From Pseudomonadota bacterium (GTDB taxonomy: Bacteria > Pseudomonadota > Gammaproteobacteria > Acidiferrobacterales > Acidiferrobacteraceae): 64,000 bases of DNA. The notes below the pieces were generated by a model. That model did no database searches, was not told where the DNA came from, and worked only from the letters and a program-made list of their open reading frames with translations. The stretch lies in contig JAKAXT010000001.1 in NCBI GenBank assembly GCA_021816425.1, forward strand, positions 1 to 64,000, written 5' to 3'. Positions 53,832 through 64,000 of this stretch are shown piece by piece; position 1 is the first letter of the stretch, and each line of letters begins with the position of its first letter. A program made the position numbers and the translations under genes.

Positions 53832-56195
53832 TTATTGTCGGAGCGTGGCTCCGTAAGTGGTCGCGAGAGCTTCCAGGACGCGCGCCACAAGCCCTTCTAC
53901 AACCTCATCTGTAAGAGTGCGCGAGAAGTCCTGCAAGGTCAAGCCCAGCGCCAAACTTTTCTTTCCTAAATCAAGACCTTTGCCCTGATACACGTCAAAG
54001 AGAACGAGTCCCTGCAGGAGCGGTCCGACGCTCCGACGAACGGTATCCAGGACGTCCCCCGCGGGCGTCGTGGCCGGCACCACCACGGCCAGATCGCGGC
54101 GCACGGACGGAAAGCGCGGCGGCTCGGCCGCGCGGGCCGCGGCCGCCACCCGCAAGAATGACGCACGCAGCTCGAAGACGAACACCGGCTCGTCGAAACC
54201 GAGCCGTTCGCGGTGCGCGAGCGCAAGGCCGCCCGCGAAGCCGACGGTCTCCCCGGCCACCGCGATCGCCGCGGACAGGCCCTTTTGCAGGAAGGGCGGG
54301 GCGCCTTCGGGGCGCGCCTCTGCCGCTTGCCCGACCAGCGCGCACAAGGCCTCCACATCCCCCTTCACGTCGAAGAAGTCCACGGGCCGCGCGGGCGCGC
54401 CCCACTGCTCGGGCAGGGCCGGCCCCAAAGCGATTCCCGCGATCCTGATCTCCTCGCGCACGCCGACACCCGCCGGATCGGCCTCAAAGCAGGTGCCGAC
54501 CTCGAAAAGCCGCACCCGCCCTTGCTGTCGCCTGCGGTTATAGAGCGCGGCGGCGAGCAACCCGGGAACGAGACTCATGCGCAGTTCCGACCAGGGCCCG
54601 GCGAGGGGGTTACGAAGCACGAGGCCGGAGGAGATCCCGAGCTGCGACTGTTCCGCCGGGTCGACCAGGCCGAACGTCATGGCTTCCTGGTAATCCCGGT
54701 CCACGAGCAGATCGGCGGCGCGACGCAGTCCCGACAGCGGGGGCCGCACAGCCCCCGGGGCATGCGGCAGTTCCACGGCCGGAATGTCGTCGTAGCCCAG
54801 AAGGCGCGCGACCTCCTCGACGAGATCGATCTCGCCGCGCACATCGAACCGGAACGAGGGCGCGGTCACGAGCAGATCGCCGTGCGAGGCCGCCACCGTC
54901 ATCCCGAGACCCTTCAGCAGGCGCGCCACCTGCGCGCGCGGTACGGGGACACCGAGCAGATGGCGTATGCGTTCGAGACGCAGCCGGATCGGCTCGTGGC
55001 GCGGCCAATGGTCGGGCGCGCCGTGTTCGGCGGCGGGACTTGCGACCCCGCCCGCGATTTTCAGAATGAGGGCGCTGGCGCGCTCGAGGGCGAGCCCGCA
55101 AAGCTCCGGGTCGACACCGCGCTCGAAGCGCAGCGCAGCCTCGGTCGCAAGCCCGAGGCGCCGCGCGGTCTGCGACAACGTATCGGGGCGGAAATACGCC
55201 GCCTCGAGCAAGACGCTGCGGGTCGCGGGACCAACGGCCGCGCGCGTGCCGCCCATGACGCCCGCGATCGCAAGCGGCCCCTCGTCGTCGGCTATGACGA
55301 GGTCCGCGGCCTCCAAGACGCGTGTCGAGCCATCGAGGAGCGCGATCTCCTCGCCCGCCTGCGCACGCCGCACCACCACGTCGCCGCGCACCAAAGCCGC
55401 GTCGAAGGCGTGCAGGGGTTGACCGAGATCGAACAGGATGTAATTGGTGACATCCACGACCGCGTGACGCGCGCTAGCGCCGCTTTGGCGCAGGCGCTCG
55501 ATGAGCCATCCGGGGCTCATGGCAGCGGGCTCTATGCCGCTCAGGAGGCGTGCGCAGTAGCGGGGACAACGCGACGGGTCCTTCACCACCACGCGCGGAG
55601 TGCCCCCGCGCGTCTTCAGGGCCCGCGCGCGGGGGGCCCTGTAACGGCCGCCGGTGAGCGCCGCGATCTCGCGCGCCATGCCCTTCACGCTCAGACAATC
55701 GCCGCGGTTCGGGGTCACCGCCACATCCAGATAGGGATCCGCGAACCCGAAATACTCCGCGAGCGTCGCGCCCAGCGGGGCGTCGGTCGGCAACTCCCAC
55801 AGACCTTCGGTGGCGGGCAGGCCCAACTCGCCGCCCGAGCACAACATTCCCTGGGAGCGTACCCCGCGCAGTTCGGTCTCGGCGATGGCCCGATCTCCGA
55901 GGACCGCCCCCGGCAGCGCCAACGGGGCCTTCAGGCCCACACGCGCATTCGGCGCGCCGCACACGACGGTGCGCCGCCCCCCGGCGCCCGCCTCTACCTC
56001 GCAGACCCGCAACCGCTCCGCGTTCGGGTGCGCGGCGACCGCCGCGATCCGCGCCACCACGACACCCGGAAGCAAGGGCCCTGCCGTGCCGGCACCTTCG
56101 ACCTCGAAACCCCCACGAGTCAAGGCCTCGGCCAGCGCCTCGAAGGGCAGCCGCGAATCGAGCCAGTCACTCAGCCACTTTTTGCCTATACGCAC
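53832..56195 (-). CDS. pheT: Phenylalanine-tRNA ligase beta subunit
   Basis: 787 aa; GVRSQGMLCSGGELGL, DLGQPLHAFDAALV, ERGVDPELC, C-terminal FDX-ACB FPSVRRDLAVVVP. Confidence 0.96.
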   Translation of the reverse strand: MRIGKKWLSDWLDSRLPFEALAEALTRGGFEVEGAGTAGPLLPGVVVARIAAVAAHPNAERLRVCEVEAGAGGRRTVVCGAPNARVGLKAPLALPGAVLGDRAIAETELRGVRSQGMLCSGGELGLPATEGLWELPTDAPLGATLAEYFGFADPYLDVAVTPNRGDCLSVKGMAREIAALTGGRYRAPRARALKTRGGTPRVVVKDPSRCPRYCARLLSGIEPAAMSPGWLIERLRQSGASARHAVVDVTNYILFDLGQPLHAFDAALVRGDVVVRRAQAGEEIALLDGSTRVLEAADLVIADDEGPLAIAGVMGGTRAAVGPATRSVLLEAAYFRPDTLSQTARRLGLATEAALRFERGVDPELCGLALERASALILKIAGGVASPAAEHGAPDHWPRHEPIRLRLERIRHLLGVPVPRAQVARLLKGLGMTVAASHGDLLVTAPSFRFDVRGEIDLVEEVARLLGYDDIPAVELPHAPGAVRPPLSGLRRAADLLVDRDYQEAMTFGLVDPAEQSQLGISSGLVLRNPLAGPWSELRMSLVPGLLAAALYNRRRQQGRVRLFEVGTCFEADPAGVGVREEIRIAGIALGPALPEQWGAPARPVDFFDVKGDVEALCALVGQAAEARPEGAPPFLQKGLSAAIAVAGETVGFAGGLALAHRERLGFDEPVFVFELRASFLRVAAAARAAEPPRFPSVRRDLAVVVPATTPAGDVLDTVRRSVGPLLQGLVLFDVYQGKGLDLGKKSLALGLTLQDFSRTLTDEVVEGLVARVLEALATTYGATLRQ

Positions 56196-56199
56196 GGGC

Positions 56200-57234
56200 T
56201 TACCGCAGGCTCCTCAGGAAGCGCAGATCGTTTTCGTAAAAGAGCCGGACGTCCGGCACCCCGTCTTTCAGCATGAGCAGCCGCTCCACCCCCATGCCGA
56301 AGGCAAATCCGGTAAAGCGTTCCGCATCGATCCCGATACGCCCAAGGACCTCGGGGTGGACGAGCCCGCAACCGAGGACCTCTATGAATCCGGTCCCCTT
56401 ACAGACCCGGCACCCCTTGCCACCACAGAGCAGACAGCCGATATCCACCTCGGCCGAGGGTTCCGTGAACGGAAAATAGGAAGGCCGCAGCCGCATCGAC
56501 AGCGGGCGCTCGAAAAAGGCCTCGAGAAAGGCCTTGAGGGTCGCCTTAAGGTGACCCATGTGGATGCCCTCGGCCACCGCCAGCCCCTCGACCTGATGGA
56601 ACACCGGGCTATGCGTGGGATCGGGGGCGTCCGAACGGTAGACGCGCCCCGGCGCTATGATGCGCAACGGGGGCTCATGGGTCTCCATGAAGCGGATCTG
56701 CACAGTCGACGTGTGCGTACGCAGGAGCCCGCCGGCCTTCAGGTAAAAGGTGTCGTGCATGGCCCGCGCCGGGTGATGGGCGGGGATGTTCAGGGCCTCG
56801 AAATTATGGAACTCGTCCTCGACTTCGGGCCCTTCCGTCCAGCTGAAGCCCTGTGCGGCGAATATGTCTTCGATGCGCCGCAGGGCGTGCGTGAGGGGAT
56901 GGAGGCCGCCCATGCCCAGGCCGCGCCCGGGCAGGGTCACATCGACCGCCTCGGTTGCGAGGCGCGCCTCTTGCAGGGCGGCTTCGAGCCTCTCGCGCCG
57001 CGCCGCCTGCGCCTCCTCGAGGCGCCGCTTGATCTGATTGACGAGCTGTCCCGCGCGCGGTCTTTCGTCCGCGCCCAGGGTCCCGATACGCTTCAGCTCC
57101 TCGGTGAGCAGCCCGCTCTTGCCCAGAATCCGCACCCGCCACGCCTCGAGCGCCGTGACATCCGAGGCCGCGGCAAGCCCCGCCTCGGCCTCGCGCTCGA
57201 GCCGCTCAAGCCTCTCTGCGAACGGCTCGCCCAT
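56200..57234 (-). CDS. pheS: Phenylalanine-tRNA ligase alpha subunit
   Basis: [84 protein letters not shown]. Confidence 0.97.
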   Translation of the reverse strand: MGEPFAERLERLEREAEAGLAAASDVTALEAWRVRILGKSGLLTEELKRIGTLGADERPRAGQLVNQIKRRLEEAQAARRERLEAALQEARLATEAVDVTLPGRGLGMGGLHPLTHALRRIEDIFAAQGFSWTEGPEVEDEFHNFEALNIPAHHPARAMHDTFYLKAGGLLRTHTSTVQIRFMETHEPPLRIIAPGRVYRSDAPDPTHSPVFHQVEGLAVAEGIHMGHLKATLKAFLEAFFERPLSMRLRPSYFPFTEPSAEVDIGCLLCGGKGCRVCKGTGFIEVLGCGLVHPEVLGRIGIDAERFTGFAFGMGVERLLMLKDGVPDVRLFYENDLRFLRSLR

Positions 57235-57252
57235 GTCGTGGAGCCAGTCCCT

Positions 57253-57615
57253 TTAGGCGGCGGCTAGTGTGGCTTTGGCCTTCTCGGCAAGCGCCGCGAA
57301 CGCGGCCTTGTCCGCCACTGCGATATCCGCCAGCACCTTACGATCGATGACGATCGAGGCCTTGCGCAGCCCATCCATGAGACGGCTGTAGCTCAGGCCG
57401 CACTCGCGCGCCGCGGCATTGATGCGGACGATCCAGAGCGCCCGGAACTGGCGCTTGCGGTCGCGCCGGTCGCGATAGGCGTACTGCCCTGCCTTGGCGA
57501 CCGCCTGCTTGGCGACCCGAAAGACGTTTTTCCGCGCGCCTCTGTACCCCTTGGCGAGCGCCGTGACCTTCTTGTGCCGGGCCCGGGCGGTGACACCGCG
57601 TTTGACTCGTGGCAT
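57253..57615 (-). CDS. rplT: 50S ribosomal protein L20
   Basis: [70 protein letters not shown]. Confidence 0.97.
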   Translation of the reverse strand: MPRVKRGVTARARHKKVTALAKGYRGARKNVFRVAKQAVAKAGQYAYRDRRDRKRQFRALWIVRINAAARECGLSYSRLMDGLRKASIVIDRKVLADIAVADKAAFAALAEKAKATLAAA

Positions 57616-57627
57616 GGTCGATCCCCC

Positions 57628-57822
57628 TTAAGCGTACGGAAGCATGCGGATGACGCCCGCCACGTCCGAGGGATGGACCAGGCGATCGGCGCGCAGATGG
57701 CGCTTACGCTTCGTGCTCTTCGAGGTCAGGATGTGACGCAAATGGGAATGGCGGCACTTGAAGCCGCCCGCGCCCTTCTTGAATCGCTTCGCGGCCCCAC
57801 GGTTTGATTTCAACTTCGGCAT
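57628..57822 (-). CDS. rpmI: 50S ribosomal protein L35
   Basis: [44 protein letters not shown]. Confidence 0.96.
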   Translation of the reverse strand: MPKLKSNRGAAKRFKKGAGGFKCRHSHLRHILTSKSTKRKRHLRADRLVHPSDVAGVIRMLPYA

Positions 57823-57942
57823 ATCATCCTCTGCGCTGTGCGCTCTTGTCATCGTCCCGCTCAAGCAGCCTCACGGCCTTTTGCAAGGCTTGAGTCGGTC
57901 GTTCCACCACTACCGCCTGCTCGGTTCCGGACCTCGACCCGT

Positions 57943-58458
57943 CTATTTCTTCGGGTTGACGACCATCACCATCTGTCGACCCTCGAGCCGCGGACGCTGC
58001 TCGACGGTCCCGTATTCGGACAAATCCCCCTCGACCCTTTTCAGGAGCTCCATGCCGAGGTCCTGGTGGGCCATCTCCCGCCCCCGGAACCTGAGCGTGA
58101 TCTTGGCCTTGTCGCCGTTCTCCAGGAACCGGATGAGGTTACGGACCTTGACGTCGTAATCTCCGACATCGGTCCCGGGGCGAAACTTCACCTCTTTGAT
58201 CTGAATCTGCTTCTGCTTCTTCTTGGCGACGTGGCGGCGCTTGCTTTCCTCGTACTGGAACTTGCCGTAGTCCATGATACGGCAAACCGGAGGCGACACG
58301 TTCGGCGATATCTCGACGAGATCCAGGCCCGCCTCCGCGGCGGTCCTCTGAGCGTCCGCATTCGCTACGATGCCGACCTGCGATCCATCGGCGCCAATCA
58401 ACCTTATACGCGGGGCTGTAATCTGCCCGTTGAGCCGCGTTTCCCGTTCCGAAGCGAT
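57943..58458 (-). CDS. infC: Translation initiation factor IF-3, apparent ATC start
   Basis: Track ORF begins at an internal TTG; in-frame extension to ATC at 58458 gives [31 protein letters not shown]..., restoring the IF-3 N-terminus (LNGQI..RIRLIG..G) with GGAGG 8 nt upstream. Confidence 0.9.
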   Translation of the reverse strand: MASERETRLNGQITAPRIRLIGADGSQVGIVANADAQRTAAEAGLDLVEISPNVSPPVCRIMDYGKFQYEESKRRHVAKKKQKQIQIKEVKFRPGTDVGDYDVKVRNLIRFLENGDKAKITLRFRGREMAHQDLGMELLKRVEGDLSEYGTVEQRPRLEGRQMVMVVNPKK

Positions 58459-58461
58459 AGT

Positions 58462-60381
58462 CTACTCCTCCACACGTCCAGGACCGGCCAACGCCGCGCC
58501 AACCTGCGCGGTGAGGGCCCCCACACTCATCCCGCCAAGGTCTGCGCCTTCGCGGGTTCTTACCGAAACCGTCCCCTGCTCGGCCTCGCGGTCGCCCACG
58601 ACGAGCAAATACGGGACCTTTTGCAGGGTATGCTCACGGATTTTAAAGCCTATCTTCTCGTTTCTCAAGTCCGACTCGACGCGCCAGCCGGCGGCGCGTA
58701 GTTCACCCTCCACGCCGCGCGCGACGGACCCGTGCCGGTCGGCTATGGGCAATACCACCGCCTGGACCGGGGCGAGCCAGAGCGGCAGGGCGCCGGCATG
58801 CTCCTCGATCAGGATCCCTATGAAGCGCTCGAGCGAGCCCAGGATGGCCCGATGCAGCATGACCGGAACCGCCTTCTGGCCCTCGGCTGTCACGAAACTC
58901 GCGCCCAGTCGCTCGGGCATGGCGAAATCCACCTGGATCGTGCCGCACTGCCAGACGCGGGCCAAACTGTCCTTCAGCGCGAATTCGATCTTGGGGCCAT
59001 AGAAGGCCCCCTCGCCGGGCTGCAGCTCGAACGCGAGACCCTTCTTCGAAAGGGCCTGCTCGAGGGCCGCCTCGGCCTTGTCCCACAAGGCGTCGCTACC
59101 GACCCGCTGCGCCGGCCGGGTCGAGAGCTTGACCAGCACCTCCCGGAAACCGAAATCGGCATAGACATGATAAAGCAGGTCGATGAAGGCGCTCACCTCC
59201 GGCTGGATGTCGGTCTCGGCGCAGAAGATGTGGGCATCATCCTGCACGAAATTGCGCAGCCGCAGGAGGCCGTGCAGTGTGCCCGAGGGCTCGTTGCGAT
59301 GGCAGGAGCCGAACTCCGCCAGGCGCAGGGGCAGGTCGCGATAGCTCTTCAGACCCTGATTGAATATCTGCACATGCCCCGGGCAGTTCATGGGCTTGAC
59401 CGCGTATTCACGCTTCTCCGAGGAGGTCGTGAACATGCCCTCCGCGAACTTATCCCAGTGGCCCGAACGCTCCCAGAGACTTTTGTCCATGATGAGGGGG
59501 GTACGGACCTCCTGGTAGCCGTGGGCCTCCAGGAGCCGCCTTATATACTGCTCGATCACCCGGTAGATGCGCAGCCCGTGGTCGTGCCAGAAGATCATCC
59601 CCGGCGCCTCTTCCTGGACATGGAAGAGATCGAGGGCCCGTCCGATACGCCGGTGATCCCGTCGCTCGGCCTCCTCGAGGTGCTTCAGGTGCTCATCCAG
59701 GGCCTCGCGGCTCGCAAAGGCGGTCCCATAGACGCGCTGGAGCATGGGATTGCGCGAATCGCCGCGCCAGTAGGCGCCGGCCAGCCGCATCAGCTTGAAA
59801 TGCTTGAGTTTGCCGGTCGCCGGGACGTGCGGACCGCGACAGAGGTCCACGAAGTCGCCCTGGCGGTAGAGGGAGATCGTCTCGGTGGCCGGCAGATCGC
59901 GGATGATCTCGGCCTTATAGGCCTCGCCCTGCCCTTCGAAAAAGGCGATCGCCTGCTCCCGATCCATGACCTCGCGCGCCACCGCCATATCCTGGCGGGC
60001 CAGCTCGCGCATCTTGTCCTCGATGCGCTTCAGGTCGTCGGGACCGAAGCCCGGCGCATAGGCGAAGTCGTAATAAAACCCGTCCCCGATCACAGGCCCG
60101 ATGGTGACCTGGGCCTCGGGATACAAGGTCTTGACCGCGTGCGCCAAGAGATGGGCGGTCGAATGCCGCAGGATCTCGAGCCCGTCCGGGTCCTTGTCGG
60201 TCACGACCGCGAGGCGCGCGTCCTTGTCGATCAGGAAAGAGGTGTCGACGAGCTTGTCATCGACCCGCCCGGCGACCGCCGAACGCGCGAGACCCGCGCC
60301 GATGTCGGCGGCCACCTGGCCCACCGTCACCGACCGGTCGTAGGTCCGCTGACTTCCGTCCGGGAGCGTAATGACAGGCAT
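58462..60381 (-). CDS. thrS: Threonine-tRNA ligase
   Basis: 639 aa; [91 protein letters not shown]. Confidence 0.97.
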   Translation of the reverse strand: MPVITLPDGSQRTYDRSVTVGQVAADIGAGLARSAVAGRVDDKLVDTSFLIDKDARLAVVTDKDPDGLEILRHSTAHLLAHAVKTLYPEAQVTIGPVIGDGFYYDFAYAPGFGPDDLKRIEDKMRELARQDMAVAREVMDREQAIAFFEGQGEAYKAEIIRDLPATETISLYRQGDFVDLCRGPHVPATGKLKHFKLMRLAGAYWRGDSRNPMLQRVYGTAFASREALDEHLKHLEEAERRDHRRIGRALDLFHVQEEAPGMIFWHDHGLRIYRVIEQYIRRLLEAHGYQEVRTPLIMDKSLWERSGHWDKFAEGMFTTSSEKREYAVKPMNCPGHVQIFNQGLKSYRDLPLRLAEFGSCHRNEPSGTLHGLLRLRNFVQDDAHIFCAETDIQPEVSAFIDLLYHVYADFGFREVLVKLSTRPAQRVGSDALWDKAEAALEQALSKKGLAFELQPGEGAFYGPKIEFALKDSLARVWQCGTIQVDFAMPERLGASFVTAEGQKAVPVMLHRAILGSLERFIGILIEEHAGALPLWLAPVQAVVLPIADRHGSVARGVEGELRAAGWRVESDLRNEKIGFKIREHTLQKVPYLLVVGDREAEQGTVSVRTREGADLGGMSVGALTAQVGAALAGPGRVEE

Positions 60382-60433
60382 GGGTCTTCGTGGCTACTCG
60401 TCCGTCGACCAAGGGCCGACGTCTCATGAAAGT

Positions 60434-60508
60434 TGGTAGGCGCGAGTGGGATCGAACCACCGACCACTACCATGTCAAGGTAGTGCTCTACCACTGAGCT
60501 ACGCGCCT
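60434..60508 (-). tRNA. tRNA-Val (anticodon GAC)
   Basis: Reverse strand AGGCGCGTAGCTCAGTGGTAGAGCACTACCTTGACATGGTAGTGGTCGGTGGTTCGATCCCACTCGCGCCTACCA; cloverleaf with CCA. Confidence 0.95.
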
Positions 60509-60564
60509 TCGGGGTGCGAACATTACCATAGTCAAGCGGCGGCAAACAACAGCGGGCGGCGGCG

Positions 60565-62598
60565 TCACGCATCGGCCAGCCGCTCGGCCGATCCCGGCTT
60601 CAAGGCCCCGCGCCGCAAGGCCTGGATGCGGTCGCGCAGCTTCGCGGCCTGCTCGAACTCGAGGCTGCGGGCATGGTTGTACATGTCCTTTTCAAGCTTC
60701 TTGAGAAGCTTGCCCAGGGCCTCCGGGGACAGGCCCTCGGCCCGCTCCTCGCGGGCGCGGGAGCCCCCCGGCGCAAACCGCCCGGGCACCCCGTCGATCA
60801 GCTCCTTCACCGCCTTGACCACCCCCTGGGGCGTGATGCCGTGCTCCTCGTTGAAGCGCAGCTGTTTCTCGCGACGGCGGTCGGTCTCGTCTATGGCGGC
60901 GCGCATGGAGTCTGTGATGCGGTCGGCGTAAAGGATCGCGCGTCCGTTCAGGTTGCGCGCCGCCCGGCCTATGGTCTGGATCAGGGAACGGGTCGATCGC
61001 AGGAATCCTTCCTTGTCGGCATCCAGTATCGCCACGAGCGAGACCTCGGGGATGTCGAGCCCCTCGCGCAAGAGGTTGATGCCGACCAGCACATCGAAGG
61101 CCCCGGCGCGCAGGTCCCGGATGATCTCGACGCGCTCCACCGTGTCGATATCCGAGTGCAGGTAGCGCACCCGCACTCCATGCTCGTGGAGGTATTCGGT
61201 CAGGTCTTCGGCCATGCGCTTCGTGAGCGTCGTCACGAGCACCCGTTCGTCACGCGCGGCGCGCAGCCGGACCTCGGCCAGCACGTCGTCGACCTGACGG
61301 GCCACCGGGCGCACCTCGACCTCGGGATCCACGAGACCCGTGGGCCGAACGACCTGCTCGACCACCGTGGCCGAACGCGCCGCCTCATAGGGGCCAGGGG
61401 TGGCCGAGACGAATACCGTCTGCGGCATCATGGCCTCGAACTCCTCGAGCTTTAAGGGCCTGTTGTCGAGCGCCGATGGCAGCCGGAAGCCGTACTCGAC
61501 CAGGGTCTCCTTGCGCGAACGGTCGCCGCGATACATGCCGCCCAGCTGCGGCATGGTGACGTGGCTCTCGTCGACGATGAGCAAGGCGTTCTTGGGGAGA
61601 TAGTCGATCAGGGTAGGCGGCGGCTCCCCCGCCTTGCGGCCCGAGAGGTAGCGCGAGTAATTCTCGATCCCGGAGCAATACCCGAGTTCCTTCATCATCT
61701 CGAGGTCGAAGCGTGTGCGCTCCGCGAGCCGCTGGGCTTCCACGAGCTTATTGGCGGCATTCAAGACCTCGAGCCGCGCGCGCAGCTCCTCGCGGATCAG
61801 GTCGACCGCGCCCGTGACCGTGTCGCGCGGGGTCACGTAATGGGATTTGGGGTAGACGGTAGCCCGCCCGAGCCGGCTCACGATGTCGCCCGTGAGCGGA
61901 TCGAATTCCATGAGGTCCTCTATCGTCTCATCGAACAGCCCGACGCGGACCGCGAGCTGTTCGGACTCGGCCGGGAAGATGTCTATGACATCCCCATGGA
62001 CCCGGAAAGTGCCGCGCTTCAATTCCACATCGTTGCGCGTGTACTGCATCTCCGAGAGACGCTTCAAGATGGCGCGCTGATCGAAGATGGCGCCCTTCTT
62101 CAGGTGCAGGATCATGGCGTGGTAGGCGCCCGGATCGCCCAAACCGTAGATCGCCGACACCGTACCCACAATGATCGCGTCCGGCCGCTCGAGCAGGGCC
62201 TTGGTCGCCGACAGGCGCATCTGCTCGATGTGCTCGTTGATCGCGGCGTCCTTTTCGATGAAGGTGTCGGATGCCGGAACGTAGGCCTCGGGCTGGTAGT
62301 AGTCGTAGTACGAGACGAAATACTCGACGGCGTTGTGCGGAAAGAAGTCCCGCATCTCCGAATAGAGTTGGGCGGCGAGCGTCTTATTGTGCGCCAGGAT
62401 CAGGGCCGGGCGCTGGAGTTCGGCGATCACGTTGGCCACCGTGAAGGTCTTCCCGGAGCCCGTCACGCCAAGCAGGGTCTGGAAGGCGAGCCCAGCCTGC
62501 AAGCCCTCCACCAACGCCTTTATGGCCTCCGGCTGGTCGCCGGCGGGGGCATATTGGCTTGCGATCTCAAAACGCTCTGCGTGCCGCTTTGGTTGCAT
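60565..62598 (-). CDS. uvrB: Excinuclease ABC subunit B
   Basis: 677 aa; [68 protein letters not shown]-terminal UVR motif. Confidence 0.97.
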   Translation of the reverse strand: MQPKRHAERFEIASQYAPAGDQPEAIKALVEGLQAGLAFQTLLGVTGSGKTFTVANVIAELQRPALILAHNKTLAAQLYSEMRDFFPHNAVEYFVSYYDYYQPEAYVPASDTFIEKDAAINEHIEQMRLSATKALLERPDAIIVGTVSAIYGLGDPGAYHAMILHLKKGAIFDQRAILKRLSEMQYTRNDVELKRGTFRVHGDVIDIFPAESEQLAVRVGLFDETIEDLMEFDPLTGDIVSRLGRATVYPKSHYVTPRDTVTGAVDLIREELRARLEVLNAANKLVEAQRLAERTRFDLEMMKELGYCSGIENYSRYLSGRKAGEPPPTLIDYLPKNALLIVDESHVTMPQLGGMYRGDRSRKETLVEYGFRLPSALDNRPLKLEEFEAMMPQTVFVSATPGPYEAARSATVVEQVVRPTGLVDPEVEVRPVARQVDDVLAEVRLRAARDERVLVTTLTKRMAEDLTEYLHEHGVRVRYLHSDIDTVERVEIIRDLRAGAFDVLVGINLLREGLDIPEVSLVAILDADKEGFLRSTRSLIQTIGRAARNLNGRAILYADRITDSMRAAIDETDRRREKQLRFNEEHGITPQGVVKAVKELIDGVPGRFAPGGSRAREERAEGLSPEALGKLLKKLEKDMYNHARSLEFEQAAKLRDRIQALRRGALKPGSAERLADA

Positions 62599-62649
62599 CG
62601 ATATCCAGGGTAATATACGCGCGAGTAAACGCCCGAAAAGGTTTCCTGC

Positions 62650-63870
62650 TTGTCTAAACTGACATTATCGGCCCGTGTAGGCCGGATCAAGCCCTCGCCG
62701 ACCCTTGCCGTCACCGCTCGCGCCAAGGCCCTCAAGGCCGAGGGGCGGGATATCCTGGACCTGGGCGCCGGCGAGCCGGACTTCGACACCCCAGATCCCA
62801 TCAAGGAGGCGGCGATCCGCGCGATCCGCGCCGGCTTCACCAAATATACGGCGGTCGATGGTACGCCGGAACTGAAAGCGGCGGTGGTCGAGAAATTCGC
62901 GCGCGAGAACGACCTGCATTTTACCACGTCACAGGTTCTTGTGTCGGTCGGCGGCAAGCAGAGCTTCTACAACCTCGCCCAGGCGCTGCTCGATACCGGG
63001 GACGAGGTCGTCATTCCGGCCCCCTACTGGGTGTCCTATGCCGACATCGTGCTCATGGCCGATGCCTTGCCTGTGATCGTCCCGACCACGCTCGAGCAAG
63101 GCTTCAAGATCACCCCCGAGGCTTTGGATGCGGCGCTTGCCTTTAGAACCAAGCTCTTCGTCCTAAACAGCCCCTCGAACCCGACCGGGGCCGTCTATAC
63201 TCGCGCAGAGCTTGCCGCCTTGGGCGAGGTGCTGCGCCGCTACCCGCACGTCCTCATCGCGAGCGACGATATGTACGAGCATATCGCCTGGGGCGGTGAA
63301 CCGTTCGCCAACATCGCAAACGTCTGCCCCGACCTCCTGGATCGCACCATTGTCTTGAACGGCGTCTCCAAGGCCTACGCGATGACCGGCTGGCGCATAG
63401 GTTATGCGGCCGGCCCCGCCGACCTCATCAAGGCCATGACCAAGATCCAGTCGCAGAGCACGTCGAATCCGACATCCGTGTCGCAGGCCGCGGCCGAGGC
63501 GGCCCTACGGAGCGGGACCACCCTCGTCACCCCCATGTGCACCGCCTTCAAGGCCCGCCACGACTGGTTGTATGCCGAACTCGCCGCCATGCCGGGCCTG
63601 CGCTGCCGGCCCGCCGATGGCACGTTCTACCTATTCCCCGAGGTCACCGGGGCCCTGAAGGCCCTCGGACTTTCGGATGACCAGGCCCTGGCCGAGGCGC
63701 TCCTGGAGAGGACCGGAATTGCCGCCGTTCCAGGCTCGGCCTTCGGCTCGCCCGGACACCTGCGCTTCTCGTATGCCACGAGCGACCAGATCCTGAGGGA
63801 GGCCGTCGCGCGCCTGCGACGCTTCTTCGAAAACGGATCACGCGCCCTCGCCCAGGGCGAGCGCGCATAA
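62650..63870 (+). CDS. Class I pyridoxal-phosphate aminotransferase (aspartate aminotransferase type)
   Basis: [80 protein letters not shown] (PLP Lys). Confidence 0.94.
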   Translation: MSKLTLSARVGRIKPSPTLAVTARAKALKAEGRDILDLGAGEPDFDTPDPIKEAAIRAIRAGFTKYTAVDGTPELKAAVVEKFARENDLHFTTSQVLVSVGGKQSFYNLAQALLDTGDEVVIPAPYWVSYADIVLMADALPVIVPTTLEQGFKITPEALDAALAFRTKLFVLNSPSNPTGAVYTRAELAALGEVLRRYPHVLIASDDMYEHIAWGGEPFANIANVCPDLLDRTIVLNGVSKAYAMTGWRIGYAAGPADLIKAMTKIQSQSTSNPTSVSQAAAEAALRSGTTLVTPMCTAFKARHDWLYAELAAMPGLRCRPADGTFYLFPEVTGALKALGLSDDQALAEALLERTGIAAVPGSAFGSPGHLRFSYATSDQILREAVARLRRFFENGSRALAQGERA

Positions 63871-63928
63871 TACCGAGATTAGTCCTTGACGCCGGGGGCC
63901 AGGCTTCGTAGCATAGCGGGCCTTGCGT

Positions 63929-64000
63929 TCCCCGGTAGCTCAGTCGGTAGAGCAGGTGACTGTTAATCACCGGGTCGGAGGTTCAAGTCCTTCCCGGGGA
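63929..64000 (+). tRNA. tRNA-Asn (anticodon GTT), 3' end at window edge
   Basis: TCCCCGGTAGCTCAGTCGGTAGAGCAGGTGACTGTTAATCACCGGGTCGGAGGTTCAAGTCCTTCCCGGGGA. Confidence 0.95.

Noticed and set aside
54213-56276. 687-aa + strand ORF opposite pheT
   Set aside because: Shadow of pheT.

Overview
This is a 64 kb, high-GC, densely packed bacterial chromosomal window. Core synteny (tig-clpP-clpX-lon-hupB-ppiD; thrS-infC-rpmI-rplT-pheS-pheT-ihfA-merR; mltD-gloB-methyltransferase-rnhA-dnaQ) points to a gammaproteobacterium. The first ~21 kb is a glycogen/alpha-glucan/trehalose island. It holds treS (cut by the window edge), glgE, glgB, glgP, malQ, a GH57 enzyme, glgC, pgi, a 6-phosphogluconate dehydrogenase, glucokinase and glgA. 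The remainder is mostly housekeeping, with five tRNA genes and two GGDEF/EAL proteins whose EAL motifs look degenerate. I saw no CRISPR array, transposase, integrase, prophage or rRNA operon. The most unusual observation is a pair of miniature nirB-like and nirD-like ORFs (66 and 51 aa). They keep their start regions and ATGA overlaps, lack the catalytic interiors, and sit immediately upstream of a TrpD2/YbiB-family gene. Other leads are two intact-GGDEF/degenerate-EAL proteins, co-location of GlgE/TreS and GlgC/GlgA glucan routes, an apparent ATC start for infC, and a tandem-hairpin intergenic element near 50.8 kb. I found no clear candidate for an entirely new multi-gene system. Most long ORFs opposite known genes are high-GC shadow ORFs. 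All assignments come from reading protein motifs; no database search was run.
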